Below, one piece after another: positions 1 through 11,697 of a stretch of 64,000 nucleotides of DNA. How positions within the stretch are numbered: position 1 is the first letter of the stretch; each line of letters opens with the position of its first letter. Under the pieces are notes generated by a model. It ran no database searches. It was not told where the DNA came from and saw only the letters and a list, made by a program, of their open reading frames with translations. The translations under genes were made by a program, and so were the position numbers. Source of the DNA: Protonemura montana. Taxonomy: Eukaryota; Arthropoda; Insecta; Plecoptera; Nemouridae. Location: the NCBI GenBank assembly GCA_947568835.1, contig OX387602.1:12699021-12763020 (forward strand). The letters run 5' to 3'.

Positions 1-900
1 ATTATATTATTTATCCTTTCTTTGATATTTCTATATTGATTTTATAATTGTACTTAAGCTAGAGGTGACGGTATTGAATTTTTTTTTTGTGTTAAAAAAT
101 GTATTAATTATCCAAAATCTAATTGACATTAGCTAATCTTAACTAGGTGCTAGTGATGTCTATATATATATATATATCTGTTTCTATTTGCAGATCAAAC
201 CAAAACTGATATTTCTCAATTCAAATAATCCTGAAACTTTTTGCAATGAGAAAGCATTACTTGAAAAGTTGGGAATTGAAAAAATGGCAAAATTGCACTT
301 TACGATGTTTTTTATTTATGATTGGACAGTTTGTAACCTAATTACTTGATTAAATTAATGTGGATGAAAAATTTAAATTTAAAATGACAAGTGACAACAG
401 AACCCATAAAAATATATACACGTATATCTACGTATGTTTAAAGTTACCTATCTACATTTTTGCAATTAATCTGCAGTATTTGTTGCCAATTTCAATACAC
501 AGAGGTGATTTGTGGCGAACTGTCTTCTTGGAATTCAGTTTAGCACGCAGGTCTCCTGCAAACCCTTGGTCACTATTTCTCAGCTGGATAATGGGCTCAT
601 CGTCTGAATCATATTAGGAGGACACCTCACGTCAAGAGTTCGGCCTGGGTCAAGTCACGCCATGCAGAGCCAGGAAATCGTTGCGACTGTCCTCATAAAG
701 AGTAGACCTGCCCTGCACTAAGTTGGGAATCTTTCAACTGCCAGCAAAAGAGATACTCAGCCAAGCTATATTGACAATGGAAACGTCGCGTCAAGAACAT
801 TCAAGATGAGTCGTCAGAAGATGGATCCGAGGTATTCTACAATAGTGGTGAGGAGTCTTATTTGAATAGAGTCAAATCAGTTAAAAAGGACATGTTCGCC
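1..900. other. AT-rich stretch, no gene seen
   Basis: I see no supported gene here. A (TA)n microsatellite lies at 161-177. The end of this stretch (about 620-900) reads as degenerate sequence leading into the Ty3/Gypsy remnant that follows, but I could not define an LTR. Confidence 0.5.
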
Positions 901-919
901 TCACATAGTAAACGTTAAT

Positions 920-2260
920 GTGGGTGAATATTGCTTAGCAATGGAAATAGACAGTAGTTCTCTGTGCACTCTGGTGTCGGAAGCTGCCTATCACAGTATG
1001 TTTAAACAACTCCCATTAGAGCAAGTCAAGGTTAAGCTACGCTCCTTTTGTGTAGCAAAACTACGGGTGTTGGGGAAGGTCGTTTTGAAGAATGGAGGAG
1101 TAAGCCATCCAATTGTCAACGTCAAACAAGATTTGACTTCACTCCTAGGCCAACCTTGGCTAGAATAGTTATTTCCGCTCTGGAGAAATAACCTCTCGTT
1201 GGAAAGTATTGATGTTGTAGGAACGACTAATGCATCTTTTAAGGAGGAGATCAAATTGCTGGAAAAGCAGTTTCCGAAGGTTTTTGACAAAAAAAATAAG
1301 GGAGCTATCCAAGGGTCTGAAGCCAAAATTGTGTTGAAGGAGTTTTCCAAAACACACCAATTTTACTATAAACCTTCAGAGGAACCATACGCCTTAAAGG
1401 GGACAGTGGAATTAGAGCTCAAATCCTTTGAAGCTCGAAGCGTCATCAAGCCTGTGAGGCACAGCAAGTGGACCTCCCCTATTGTAATTGCCCGCAAGCG
1501 ATGCAGCATCCAATTTTTGCTTTGTGCTAATTATAAGGGCACAGTGAATCTGTTCATTGAAGCTGAGTATTATCAAATGCCTAGAGTAGACGATATTTTT
1601 ACGTCCTTAGCTTCTGCTATATGGTTCTCGGTGCTGGATTTGTTAAACGCACACCAGCAATAGCTCGATCGGAACACTCAAAAGTGATCCTGACGTTCAA
1701 AACCCACATATGGTTATGGAGGATCAACCGTTTGCTCCACAGGGTTTCTAGTGTGCCCTCCCAGTTTCAATCTGTATTAGACTAAGTCCTTTTAGAAATA
1801 ACCGATGTATTGTGCTATCTAAACAATATCTTGATTGCAACCTAGACCAAGGAACAAAATATACATACAGTTAAATTAGTTTTGAATGCGCTGAATGAAC
1901 AGCAACGCGGCATACAACACCGAATTGATCATTTGCTCTTTCATGTCAGAAATATGCCTTCTACTGTCACTCATCTGACACCTGCAGAAATATTGCTAGA
2001 ATGCACCTACGACGAAGTTGGGTTTACTCAAACCTAAGCTATAGGAAGATCCCTGAATGGGAGACCTCATTCTCATGTGAAACCTATGAAATACGTTGAT
2101 ATCAATCAATATATATACACGAGAGAACTGGGGGTTCGTAGGGTTCACTGGGAGAGAGGTGTAATTACAAAGCAAATCAGACCAACTTTGTATAAAGTAA
2201 AGGTCAACGGAAAAAACCAAACAAACACGCTGATCAAATAGAACGAACCAAGGCAATAGA
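920..2260 (+). mobile_element. Decayed Ty3/Gypsy retrotransposon pol remnant
   Basis: Three successive pieces are in retroelement order. Positions 920-1168 resemble a retropepsin domain ending in a typical 'LLGQPWL' tail, but the catalytic Asp-Thr-Gly is replaced by Asp-Ser-Ser. Positions 1199-1850 resemble the Ty3/Gypsy reverse transcriptase, including the 'P(V)RHSKWTSPIV' and 'PRVDDIF' blocks, broken by a stop at 1661; the catalytic YxDD box reads YLNN. Positions about 1885-2240 resemble the integrase C-terminus (a 'PAE-LL' block, then a 'W-x-x-G' and 'YKVKV' block). Most of RNase H and the integrase core are missing. The element is dead: multiple stops, lost catalytic residues and an internal deletion. 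No intact LTRs were found. Confidence 0.75.
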
Positions 2261-2857
2261 ACAGAGCTAGAAAACCGCCAGAAAGGTTACTGATTGATTG
2301 TTTAATTTTGTTGACTAGGGCTTTGCAAACACAATTTAGGTTGTGTTGTAAGATGAGTGTAGCAAAATTTTGAAATACCAAAAAGTGAAGTCAATAAAGC
2401 TTCATTCGAAAATTTCTGTTCATTGAACTTTCGTTCAAATTCGCATTGTTATAATGTTGCCACGGGAATTAGCTGAGAATTTCAACCTTACAAGTTTACT
2501 GAGCTCATACAAGATCACTGATTTTTTTAAGTGACTAGGCTAGCATATCATCTAGGTTGCTCTCACTTAAAGCACCTTAAAGCAAGTCTGATTTGAAGCA
2601 AATGGAAGATTTTTTTAACATTACAGTCGAGACAGTATTATTTAGGAGCCACTGAGAAAGTTCATAGTTTGAATAAATATTATTTTACAATACCTGCAAC
2701 ATTGCTTGTGTGTCTTCAGGGATGGCTGGCTACGATCTTTGTATTGGTCGACCACGACTAGCTGCCAGGCTTGAACGTGTGCGCAGCGAGCTGAGTCCAG
2801 ACTACGAGACTGCCCACTTCCGGTTGAATCGTTTGGTAGACAGGTACAAGGGTGAGG

Positions 2858-2883
2858 CCCCAACATCCCTAAGGATGTTGGGG
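2858..2883. repeat. Perfect 11-bp hairpin with 4-nt loop
   Basis: The sequence CCCCAACATCC, then CTAA, then its exact reverse complement. It sits just outside the left end of the large inverted-repeat structure. It is too G/C-symmetric to be a eukaryotic terminator and is probably part of a fold-back repeat. Confidence 0.7.
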
Positions 2884-3619
2884 CACCCAACATCATGTTG
2901 GATGTTGCACCCCCCTGGATGCGCTTGCACCCCCCTGAAAATAACATTCGCCGTCCCCTCTGTGCAGAACATTCCGTAACAGGGTGCTTGTTTCGCTCCA
3001 CGCAACGAAATCAATTTGTTATTTTGCTGAGCAAACAGAGTATTGGTCCAGGTTCCTTCTATCAAAATAATCGGTAAGCTCACACCTTGTTTTTGACAGC
3101 TATCTTGTGGACACGAAACTCCGCGCCCATCTAGAGCCGAATTACTCATTTCGCTACAGTGCTGGTCGCCACGAAACACTGGTTAAAATTTAACTCGGCA
3201 GTCAAAAAAGCAGCAATATCTCACTCCGTGTTAGATGTTCCTGGACTGCAAGAGAGGCTCTAGCAGACTGGAGTTCACTGATCTGGCTGATCTCTGAAAT
3301 ATGGTCGCTGCTCCGGCGCCTTTGATTGCTGATATAATAAGGGAGCATGCATGTAATGCAAAATGTCTCCTGCAACTTAATTTGACCTTTAAATTGTGGT
3401 TATTTAAGTTATTTTTCCTGTATCGACTTCGACATTAAAACATTGAAATGTTATGTGTTTGCTTTGATGAGCGTAGCGAGCGAAAAATCCAACCCCATTT
3501 GCAATTTAAATCTATGCTTAAAATCATTTCACATGGTGGTCAGTTTTTGGATTTGACTTCTGCAATATGAGAGAGCCTAGAGGGTTGAAAGTTAGTTCAG
3601 CAACTTAACTCGCCTTGCT

Positions 3620-3890
3620 TATCAACCTCTCGACAGCATGGATTTGTGGAGGAATCCTGTGGTTCGAGTTGTACCGTCCCTTAATTTTTTCAATTGCTGT
3701 CAATTGTTCAATTGCGGAGGGGACGTTAAGCTAGTGGTCCTATTGGTGCTCGTCGACAGGAGTAGGCCACTTGCACTGGGTTTCCCCTCCTCCCTTCTTA
3801 ATTAGGAAGGTAAATCATCATTCTCATCATCACTCACTCATTTAACGGGATTATTAGACCAGTGCCACATTGTCCGTTGTCAAAACAATC
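3620..3890 (-). repeat. Dispersed repeat module (copy inside left arm)
   Basis: This stretch contains the block 'AGCATGGATTTGTGGAGGA', a 'CGACAGGAGTAGGCCAC' block and an ATGATGATG-like tract. The same order of blocks occurs at 9530-9830, 40915-41240 and 53030-53470, so this is a multicopy interspersed family and not gene sequence. No coding potential was recognised. Confidence 0.7.
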
Positions 3891-4292
3891 AATCTGCTCT
3901 TATGATACACATCGCTGGTTCCTGCGATGTGAGCTAGGACTTGTCGGGAGAGCAAGGATTGCACGGCTCATGAAAATAAATCATCCGCGCACAGGGGATT
4001 GGGAGCGTCTTTAGGCGAGACAAGAAAAATATCTGCCGATTAAATTTACACCCAAGAAACCAGTTCTGGGTCGCTAAGAAGAAACGGCAGTACAAGAAAC
4101 GGCAGTGCGTAAATGGGCTGCCAAGCAAGTGGTCTCTGACTGGTCATTTCGGTCCAAACACCGGTTCTAGTAAAACAGGTAAGAAACGAGCGACTGGAGC
4201 AGATCTTTTTGAGAAATGCTTGACCTCTCAAAATAAGATTTTTGTTTGAGCATACTCGGTTTTGTGTCTGACATTGCTCGGTTGATATTGTG

Positions 4293-5082
4293 GTGCGTCA
4301 CGAGGTTTGCGTCATTGTGCCTTCTCATTTCCTATGCTTTTTGGTATTTTTGAATAAGCATTTTTAAATTGAATAAGTAATGACAAGCACACTTTTAACC
4401 GAGCGTGCAATAGCAGTAATGACAAACTGTAGACTTTGATCTTGCTAACCAAGGCGAAATAACTAGGAGGTAAGCTAGCCAGTGGCCTAAAACGCACATG
4501 TCGGGCGTGACTCGGACAGGTTTATGGTTTATATAGGCCACTGGCACTGTCATTTGGGGAGTGACAGTCTAGATTTGGAGTCGAGAGCTAGGCTATGCGA
4601 TAGCCTAGGCCTCTGGGACCGAGAGCTAAGACCGAGCAAGGGTCCTCTGGCGATCTACTGGTCCGTCGACACACAGTACACTTTGGGAGTCAAGACCTAG
4701 CTAGGGTCCTTTGACTAGGTTGCTGATAAGTGCAGTTAAACCTTAGAGAAAATAATACGGTATTATTTTCTCTAAGGTTAAACCCTTACAGCCGTGTGTT
4801 ACAGAGATACGTGTGAAGAGACAGCTATTTTTACATTGATGTGTGATCACTTTTGTAGGAGCAATCTGTTGTGATAAGAGGAGAGAAAATGGACAGTGTG
4901 CGGATGAACTAAGCTTGTTATTGTTGTGTGCACGCTCGTTCTTGTCAGGCTTGTCGTAAGTGTAATGTACTATTTGTTATGCAATAAAAATGCGATCTCT
5001 AGGTGACGGGTACCTCTCCCATAGCCAAGCGAGATTGAACCACGACACGTGGGTACCGTGCGTACCATCCACAGCCGTCACA
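4293..5082. mobile_element. 790-bp insertion with 8-bp target-site duplication
   Basis: The left arm of the long inverted repeat is interrupted here. The 8-mer ATATTGTG flanks the insert at 4285-4292 and 5083-5090, while the right arm (near 9145-9160) carries the same 8-mer once, as an empty site. An 8 bp duplication fits hAT- or P-type DNA transposons. Only GTCAC/GTGAC-like similarity is seen between the two ends, so terminal inverted repeats are weak or eroded. There is no poly(A) tail and no convincing ORF, so this is a non-autonomous element. It carries the 41-bp palindrome listed below. Confidence 0.7.
4739..4779. repeat. 41-bp perfect palindrome
   Basis: Two 20-bp arms (AACCTTAGAGAAAATAATAC and its exact reverse complement) are separated by a single G at 4759. 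It lies inside the 790-bp inserted element. It could be the centre of a fold-back element or a former junction of inverted ends. Confidence 0.9.
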
Positions 5083-5583
5083 ATATTGTGTTTGCGGACT
5101 CTTGGTTCGCTGATGGCAAAGGCTCTAAGGTATTTTAAGCATATTAACTTCCGGTCTGTTGTCACAGCCATTGCGTGCGCTGGTAAGATCGCACTAAAAC
5201 GCAGAAAATATCGTATCTTGTAAAGGTTTGCAACAAGTTTTGCAACTTAAGTCAGAATATCACATATTTTTATCTCCCGATCCGTCCTATTTTGAGGCGT
5301 TGCCTATGCCTAAAATTCAAAAGGTATATTTCATAAAATTGTGTCAAGTAGCTGGGAAGTGGGAAAGAATGACGTTGTCAGGAAATTTAGTTTGCCTTTG
5401 AAAACTGTGAAGCAACTCGTGGTGCGCGTGAGTGCCACGGGACTGCCTATACGTACGGTTAATCCAACCATGACAGTTTCAACTGAAATAATCGTCTAAA
5501 ACGAGGCGAAAATTTGTCTCTTCGTACCAGGCGAGTAGCCGACAGAAGAGTATCGCCTGAAACCTACTGCATCGCTGTTCAAG

Positions 5584-5653
5584 TGACGTCACAACACGTG
5601 CTCGATCGACCCCACCTCGTACTTTCGATCGACTGAAGCACGGCTCCCATTGG
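5584..5653 (+). promoter_or_regulatory. Repeat-borne CRE / E-box / CCAAT cluster, copy 1
   Basis: A full palindromic CRE (TGACGTCA, 5584-5591), a CACGTG E-box (5595-5600) and an inverted CCAAT box (5649-5653) lie within 70 bp. They are followed by an ATG at 5692 opening a short frame starting MASTAAITD. The same cluster, spacing and downstream ATG recur in two other copies of this repeat (8590-8659 and 15098-15167, inverted). This suggests a promoter carried by the transposable element; activity is inferred only. Confidence 0.5.
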
Positions 5654-5860
5654 CTGACCGGTTTTCGAAGTGGTTCGAGGTGATAACAGCAATGGCGTCC
5701 ACGGCTGCTATCACAGACCAAATGTTTTCCAGGCATGCAGATGCTAAAGAACTGCAATTTCTCGTACTTTAATTGCGGGTGTTTAATTAGATGAATTTTA
5801 GCTATGTTAGCATTTGTTAGATGTGAGTGTTCTTGACCAAATCAAGTCACACAGAATCGC

Positions 5861-6217
5861 TCATTTTAAATATGTTGAATAAAAGTAGTCTGGGCGAAAC
5901 ACTCGTGTACCGCCACTGTGGATGTCAGCTTTGTAATCATATGCACTCGGAGACCAGGGTTTTGTCACCAGCGTGTGTCTCAGTTTGTTGGTTAGGTCCT
6001 GATTCACGAAGTGGCCAATATCCAAAGCAGCTTGAGGACCTAGATCACATTCAGTTTCAAATGCTGGTATTGGATTTTCGGAATCCGCCGTCGTCGATGT
6101 AGATGCACATGCACTTTCAATACTGCGATCGCTGTTGCCATGGCTGTCCGAAATTTCACGCGCGTTATCGTTCACCTTTCTCTTCACACTCGCACTAAAA
6201 AAATTGCGTATATCCAT
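5861..6217 (-). pseudogene. hAT-type transposase N-terminal fragment (TTF/ZMYM1-like)
   Basis: From an ATG at 6217 the minus strand encodes a protein starting MDIRNFFSASVKRK, followed by a Ser/Glu-rich linker and a block 'DLGPQAALDIG', then 'WSPSAYDYKA'. This order (a basic 'IRNFF' start, then an Asp-Leu-Gly block, then a Trp-Xaa-Pro-Ser turn) is typical of the N-terminal part of hAT transposases with a TTF-type zinc finger. The reading frame stops at 5861 and the catalytic RNase H-like and dimerisation parts are absent. It lies between the two long inverted arms and may be what is left of the element's own transposase. Confidence 0.6.
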
Positions 6218-7811
6218 ACTCCCACAATCAACACACTTAACTAAAACGCTCGCGCTAACAAACCACCCTACTTGAGTCGCTCCCGACACATAACTGACTT
6301 ACGTAAAGTTGGGTTCGACCGGTAGGAAAACTAAAACTTCATTAAGTGTAAAATTCTGTTCGCGGAATCGGAACCACGAAGGAGAATTTTGGGGAAGTAG
6401 GTACCTGCAAAGTTCAACTCTTGTAGGATCCCAGTTTCATAGAATTACGCCGCGAATGTTTCGCCGGAAATGTTGTATGGTCACTCACCTTTCTCCAAAG
6501 GTGAATCTCAAATCCAACGTTTTCCGTTTCAATGGCACTATTTTAAGAAATTAAATGAGAGAATGTGTTTAACTTGCCCTTTGAATGATGAAATAACAAA
6601 GCCTTTATAGAGTGTTTAGTTTTTAATGTTTGAAGATTTCCTGGGTGGTGCAAGCGCACCCCCCTTGCACCCCCCTTCGGACGCCCATGGCTGCAAGTGT
6701 AATCGTGTAGCACCTGCCGTTACCACGTGTTGCCGGCTCGTTTGCTCAGCAGACAGTTCAACAGTAAGCCTCTGACTCTGCAGAACTATACTATCATATG
6801 AATCTACTTTATGAATAGATCCTATGACTCTTCAATATAAGAGCCGATTTTTCAGTGTTCCGTTAAAAACCTAACAGTCATTTAAATAGTGTTTTTTTTT
6901 GCTTGGCAACGGCCAATAAGAAAATGTTTTTTGTTTGTTGACTTTAAGAGGCATGGTGGTAACACAGGTGGTAAGACACCATTACCACCATTTCTGGATT
7001 TTTTCTGCCGATTCCAAGGGCGGTAAAACTTACGCATACCTCAAATCGCTTGCGCTTAGATTTGTGGATTGGCGGTAAAAGCAGCTACGTATTATTATAC
7101 CACAATAATCAGTTCGCTCGCTCGCTGCCTTTGAGGGCATACCGATGAATGTGCGCTTTAATTTTTTAATACAAATTAATTCTTAGCTAAGCTGATATAT
7201 CTGCTACCATTTCTGAGCTTTCAAACAGTATTTTCATAATTATTACGAGTTCTATTCATAAAAAAGGCTGGTAATTTGCCCGTATACCACCATGCACTGT
7301 ATGGTCTAGTACGAGAGCTGAAAGTTGTTTTAAAAAGTGAAGCATTATGAGAATTATTTTGATATTTGTGTCTAAAATGTCTCAGCCAATGGGACTGACA
7401 GTGACCAGGTGCTAAAGCCACACTTGATAAAAACCAAATGAACAGAAATTCCTTCTGACGACGGTTCATTTTTGGATGGCAGTGAATTTAAATGTGACTT
7501 TTGATGATGAAACAACGTAATTTTGCTATAAATACAAGAGAAATGGGTGGCAGACCTCAGTGAATTAAGAACTTCGGGGTAAACTAGTGTAATTGAGCAC
7601 TTAAATCGTGCGACAATTACGACATAGCGTCCAGAAGACGACCCGTCGTTATTTTATTTTGTTTATTTATGTCTATAAGAGTTTTATATTATGTTCATAA
7701 TGATTTTAAATTATTGTATCTAATATTTTTCCGTCATTAATGATTTTTGAAGCATTTCTTACCTTTTCGCATTGCGCAACCTTCGCAACCATAACCAGCT
7801 TGGAGGTGCTA

Positions 7812-8010
7812 AAAGGTGCATACTTCGCACTTTTCCAATCGCACCTCACTTACGGCATTTGTTTCTGGGGTTGCTCCACACACATAAGAAAAGTACTTAC
7901 AATCCAGAAACGCGCGCTAAGAGCCATTATGGGCGTGGATCGCAGAACTCCATGCAGACCTCTGTTCAAAGCACAAGGATGGTTACACTTAATCAGATAC
8001 TTCTGTTTTC
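7812..8010 (+). mobile_element. Jockey-type non-LTR retrotransposon RT C-terminal remnant
   Basis: The plus strand encodes 'KGAYFALFQSHLTYGICFWG', then 'IQKRALRAIMG' and 'CRPLFK'. These blocks are characteristic of the thumb/C-terminal region of jockey-clade reverse transcriptases, where 'HSHL-YGI-WG' and 'QKRAIR' recur. Only about 66 residues remain, without the catalytic domain or a poly(A) tail directly after it. A 5'-truncated, dead copy. Confidence 0.75.
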
Positions 8011-8385
8011 ATCTTAACCTGCTTATTTAACTGGCATTTAGCATTGTGAAAAGTGAAAACGGTGAGAATAGAAATGGAGAAGTTCGGCTGAAATTAAGGT
8101 ATTTTCCAGGAAGGCTTTCAGGAAGGTACAACTTGAACAGCAGGATTCCTTCACAAATCCATGCAGTCGAGTGTTTGATAAGTAAGGCTTATGAAGTTGC
8201 TGTACTAATTTTCATTCCTCCGACCTCTCTCCCGAACAGAACTGATCATGTGTATGATGGTCACCCATCCAATAACTGACCCAGCGCAGTGTTGCTTAAC
8301 GTCGGTGATCTCACGAGAATCGGTGTTTCCAGCACGCCAAACCGTTCGGTGTGACGATTCGAAGAGGGCTCGTAAGCAATTGGAC

Positions 8386-10551
8386 CCGTTGTGTAACTCG
8401 ATTTGGTCAAAAACACTCACATCTAACAAATGCTAACATAGTTAAAATTAATCTAATTAAACATCCGCAAGTAAAGTACGAAAATTTGCAGTTGTTAAGC
8501 ATCTGCATGCCTGGAAAACATTTCGTCTGTGATAGCAGCCGTGGACGCCATTGCTGTTATCACCTAGATCCACTTCGAAAACCGGTCAGCCAATGGGAGC
8601 CGAGCTACAGTCGATCGTAAGTAGGAGGCTGGGCTGATCGAGCACGTGTTGTGACGTCACTTAAACAGCGATGCAGTAGGTTTCAGGCGATACTCTTCTG
8701 TCGGCTACTCGCCTGGTACGAAGAGGCAAATTTTCGCCTCGTTTTTGACAATTATTTCAGTTGAAACTTGTCATGGTTGGATTGACCGTACGTATAGGCA
8801 GTCCCGTGTCACTCACGCGTACCACGAGTTGCTTCAAAGTTTTCACAGGCAAACTAAATTTCCTGACATCGTCATTTGTTCCCAGCTAATTGACACAATT
8901 TTGTGAAATATAGCTTTGAATTTTAGGCATAGGCAACGCCTCAAAGTAGGACCGATCGAAAGATAAAAATATGTGATATTCTGACTTTTGTTGCAAAACT
9001 TGTTGCAAACCTTTACAAGATACGATATTTTCTGCGTTGTAGTGCGATCTTACCAGCGCAACTTAATGACAGTGACAACGGACCGGAAGTTTATCTGTCT
9101 AAAATACCTTGGAGCCTTTACCATCAGCGAACTAAGGGTCCGCATTCACAATATCAACCAAGCAATGTCATACACAAAATCAAGTATGCTCACACAAAAA
9201 TCTTATTTTGAGAGGTCAAGCAATTCTCAAAAAGATCTGCTCCAGTTGCTCGTTTCTTACCTGTTTTACTAGAACCGGTGTTTGGACCGAAATGACCTGT
9301 CAGAGACCAGTAGCTTGGCGGCCCATTCACGTACTGCCTAATCTTGTACTGCCGTTTCTTCTTAGCTGGTTTCTTGCGTGTAAATTAAACCGGCAGATAT
9401 TTTTCTTGTCTCGCCTAAAGACGCTCCCAATCCCTTGTGCGCGGATGTTTTATTTTCATGACCCTTGAAATCCTTGCTCATATCACAGGAACCAGCGAGA
9501 TAAGAGCAGATTGATTGATTAGTGTCGTTAAACGACGCACTGTTTTGACAATGGACAATGTGGCACTGGTCTAATAGTGCCGGTAAATGAGTGAGTGATG
9601 ATGAGAATGATAATTTACCTTCCTAATTAAGAAGGAAGGAGGGGAAACCCGGTGCACGTGGCCTACCCCTGTCGACGAGCACCAATGGGCAATTGAACAA
9701 ATGACAGCAACTGAAAAAATTGAAGGACGGTTCAACTCGAACCACAGGATTCCTCCACAAATCCATGCTGTCGAGAGGTTGATAAGCAAGGCGAGTTAAG
9801 TTGCTGAACTAACTTTCAACCCTCTAACCTCTCTCCCGAACTGAACTGGTCATGTGTATGATAGTCACCCATATTTCAGAAGTCAAATCCAAAAGCTGAC
9901 AACCATGTGAAATGATTTAAAGCATAGATTTAAACTGCAAATGGGGTTGGATTGTTTCGCTCGCTACGCTCATCAAAGCAAACACATAACATTTCAATGT
10001 TTTAATGTCGAAGTCGATACAGGAAAAATAACTTCAATAACTACAATTTAAAGGTCAAATTAAGTTGCAGGAGACATTTTGCATAGCATGCATGCTCCCT
10101 TATCAGCAATCAGAGGCGCCGGAGCAGCGATCATATTTCAGAGATCAGCCAGATCAGTGAACTCTAGTCTGCTAGAACCTCTCTTGCAGTCCTGGAACAT
10201 CTCACACGGAGAGAGATTTTGCTGCTTTTTTGACTGCCGAGTTAAATTTTAACTAGTGGACTTGTTTCCCGGCGTCCAGCACTACAGCGAAATGAGTAAT
10301 TCGGCTCTGGATGGGCGCGGAGTTTCGTTTCTGCACGATAGCCGTCAAAAAAAGGTGTCAGCTTACCGATTCTTTTGAAATAAGGAACCTGGACCAATAC
10401 TTTGTTCGCTGCCAGCAAAAATTAAAAATTGATTTCGTTGCGTGTAGCGAAACAAGCACCCTGTTACGGAATGTCCTGCACAGAGGCGACGGCGAATGTT
10501 ATTTCCAGGGGGGTGCAAGCGTACCCCCTTGCACCTCCCTCCGTACGCCAA
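8386..10551. repeat. Right arm of the long inverted repeat
   Basis: This is the counterpart of 2919-5853 in opposite orientation, without the 790-bp insertion. The outer end has the motif 'GGGTGCAAGCG' followed by C-rich blocks; a similar motif occurs once more at 6645-6690, in the middle part. Short frames here are shared with the other copies but none looks like a functional gene. A dispersed-repeat module (9530-9830) is embedded, as in the left arm. Confidence 0.8.
8590..8659 (-). promoter_or_regulatory. Repeat-borne CRE / E-box / CCAAT cluster, copy 2
   Basis: CCAAT at 8590-8594, CACGTG at 8643-8648 and TGACGTCA at 8652-8659 are in the same order and spacing as copy 1 when read on the minus strand. 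The short frame downstream starts with the same MASTAAITD residues but is cut by an earlier stop. Confidence 0.45.
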
Positions 10552-10552
10552 T

Positions 10553-10790
10553 GCTGTCGCTTAACTTCGGTGATCTCACGAGAACCGGCGTTTCCAACAC
10601 GACAAACCGTTCGGTGGTCACCCACGCAATACCTGACCCAGCGCATTGTTGCTTAACGTCGGTGATCTCACGAGAAGCGGTGTTTCCAGCTCGCCAAACC
10701 GTTCGGTGTGACGATTAGAGGAGGGCTCGTAAGCAATTGGACCCGCTGTGTGACTTGATTTGGTCAAGAACACTCACATCTAACAAACAC
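10553..10790 (+). repeat. Tandem copies of a 'GGTGATCTCACGAGAA' repeat module
   Basis: The module (GGTGATCTCACGAGAA, then 'CCAAACCGTTCGG', then a 'GCTCGTAAGCAATTGGACCC' block) is present twice here, partly deleted in the first copy. It also occurs at about 8281-8420 and in weaker form at 31010-31095 and 53390-53465. It is a shared end of a dispersed repeat family. No gene is seen. Confidence 0.65.
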
Positions 10791-11697
10791 AGCTATCTAA
10801 CATCTAACCAACATTTGACTAGCATCTAACACAGCATTTTACCATCAGCATTCGAGTCACAAGTATCTAGTTCTCTAAGTTCTCTAGTTCTTGAAGTTTA
10901 AAATTGTTCTAAGTTTTAAGTTTTAAGTCTCCACTCTGCTTGTAACGTTCCACATACTGTCCAAATTATTGAATTTCTAAATAGCTTATAATGAAGTTTT
11001 ATTTATCAAGTTTACATGTTAAGTGTTATCTATGTTATATGTTAATTGTTAAGTGTTATAGATGTGATTTCTTTATATCTTGTTTTATTTACTTCCTGCA
11101 AAAGGTATATGAAAGTGGAACGGAGGATAAACGGGGCCGGGTTCGTATCCCACTTGGTGCACTATTTTTAACTAAGAATCAATCGCCTACCAAGATTGTT
11201 AAAGTATTGTCATGCAACTCTCGCCGGTCTTCGTAGCGTCCATTCGGCGGCGAGTGAAGATCGCTCTCGTGCTCAGCGCCAGGGTGCAGAGGGTCGCTGG
11301 TTAGAAGCAGGTAAGTCACATGTGTGTAAAACTGCTGAATATGTATTAATCTTTACAGAGAAAACTAACATCTCTTCTCGATGGTGTACCGTGATCCCCG
11401 CCAGCTGCTATTCAAGTATATGTTATTTCCTTTTGTATAGCAACAAGTCTCAGTGGCCGTGAGGTACGGCGACTTCTTCATGGGGACATTGCCTAAACGA
11501 CTCGAGTGCGAATCTTGCTCGATCCTCATTTTGTTCTTCATCAAGTGGCGACTGGCATTCATTGAATGCTGCAAATATTGCATCGCTCTTTCATCCATCG
11601 AAACTCTCAAAGTATTTTTGACTATTTTCATTATTACACTATAGTCGTCTTCTGCTATTCATGTATCTCTTTGTTCCATCGATAATCATCTCGTCTC
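10791..11697. other. No gene seen; low-complexity TA/GTT-rich stretch
   Basis: The sequence has CTAGTTCT- and GTTAAGTG-like short degenerate repeats up to about 11080. Near 11128-11145 there is a T-arm-like GGGTTCGTATCCC, a trace of a tRNA-derived SINE. I see no supported coding exon. Confidence 0.4.

Larger units (their letters stand above)
2919..5853. repeat. Left arm of a long inverted repeat
   Basis: Read on the minus strand, this stretch matches 8386-10551 over almost its whole length. Examples are the motifs around the 'GCGCTTGCACCCCCC' end, the 'CTCTAGAGCCGAATTACTC'-type block near 3130, the block near 3480 with GAGCGTAGCGAGCG, and the block 5480-5850. The copies look roughly 85-90% alike by eye, with small indels. 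The only large difference is the 790 bp insertion at 4293-5082, absent from the other arm. The arms enclose a central part with a hAT-type fragment and a non-LTR fragment. Confidence 0.8.
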
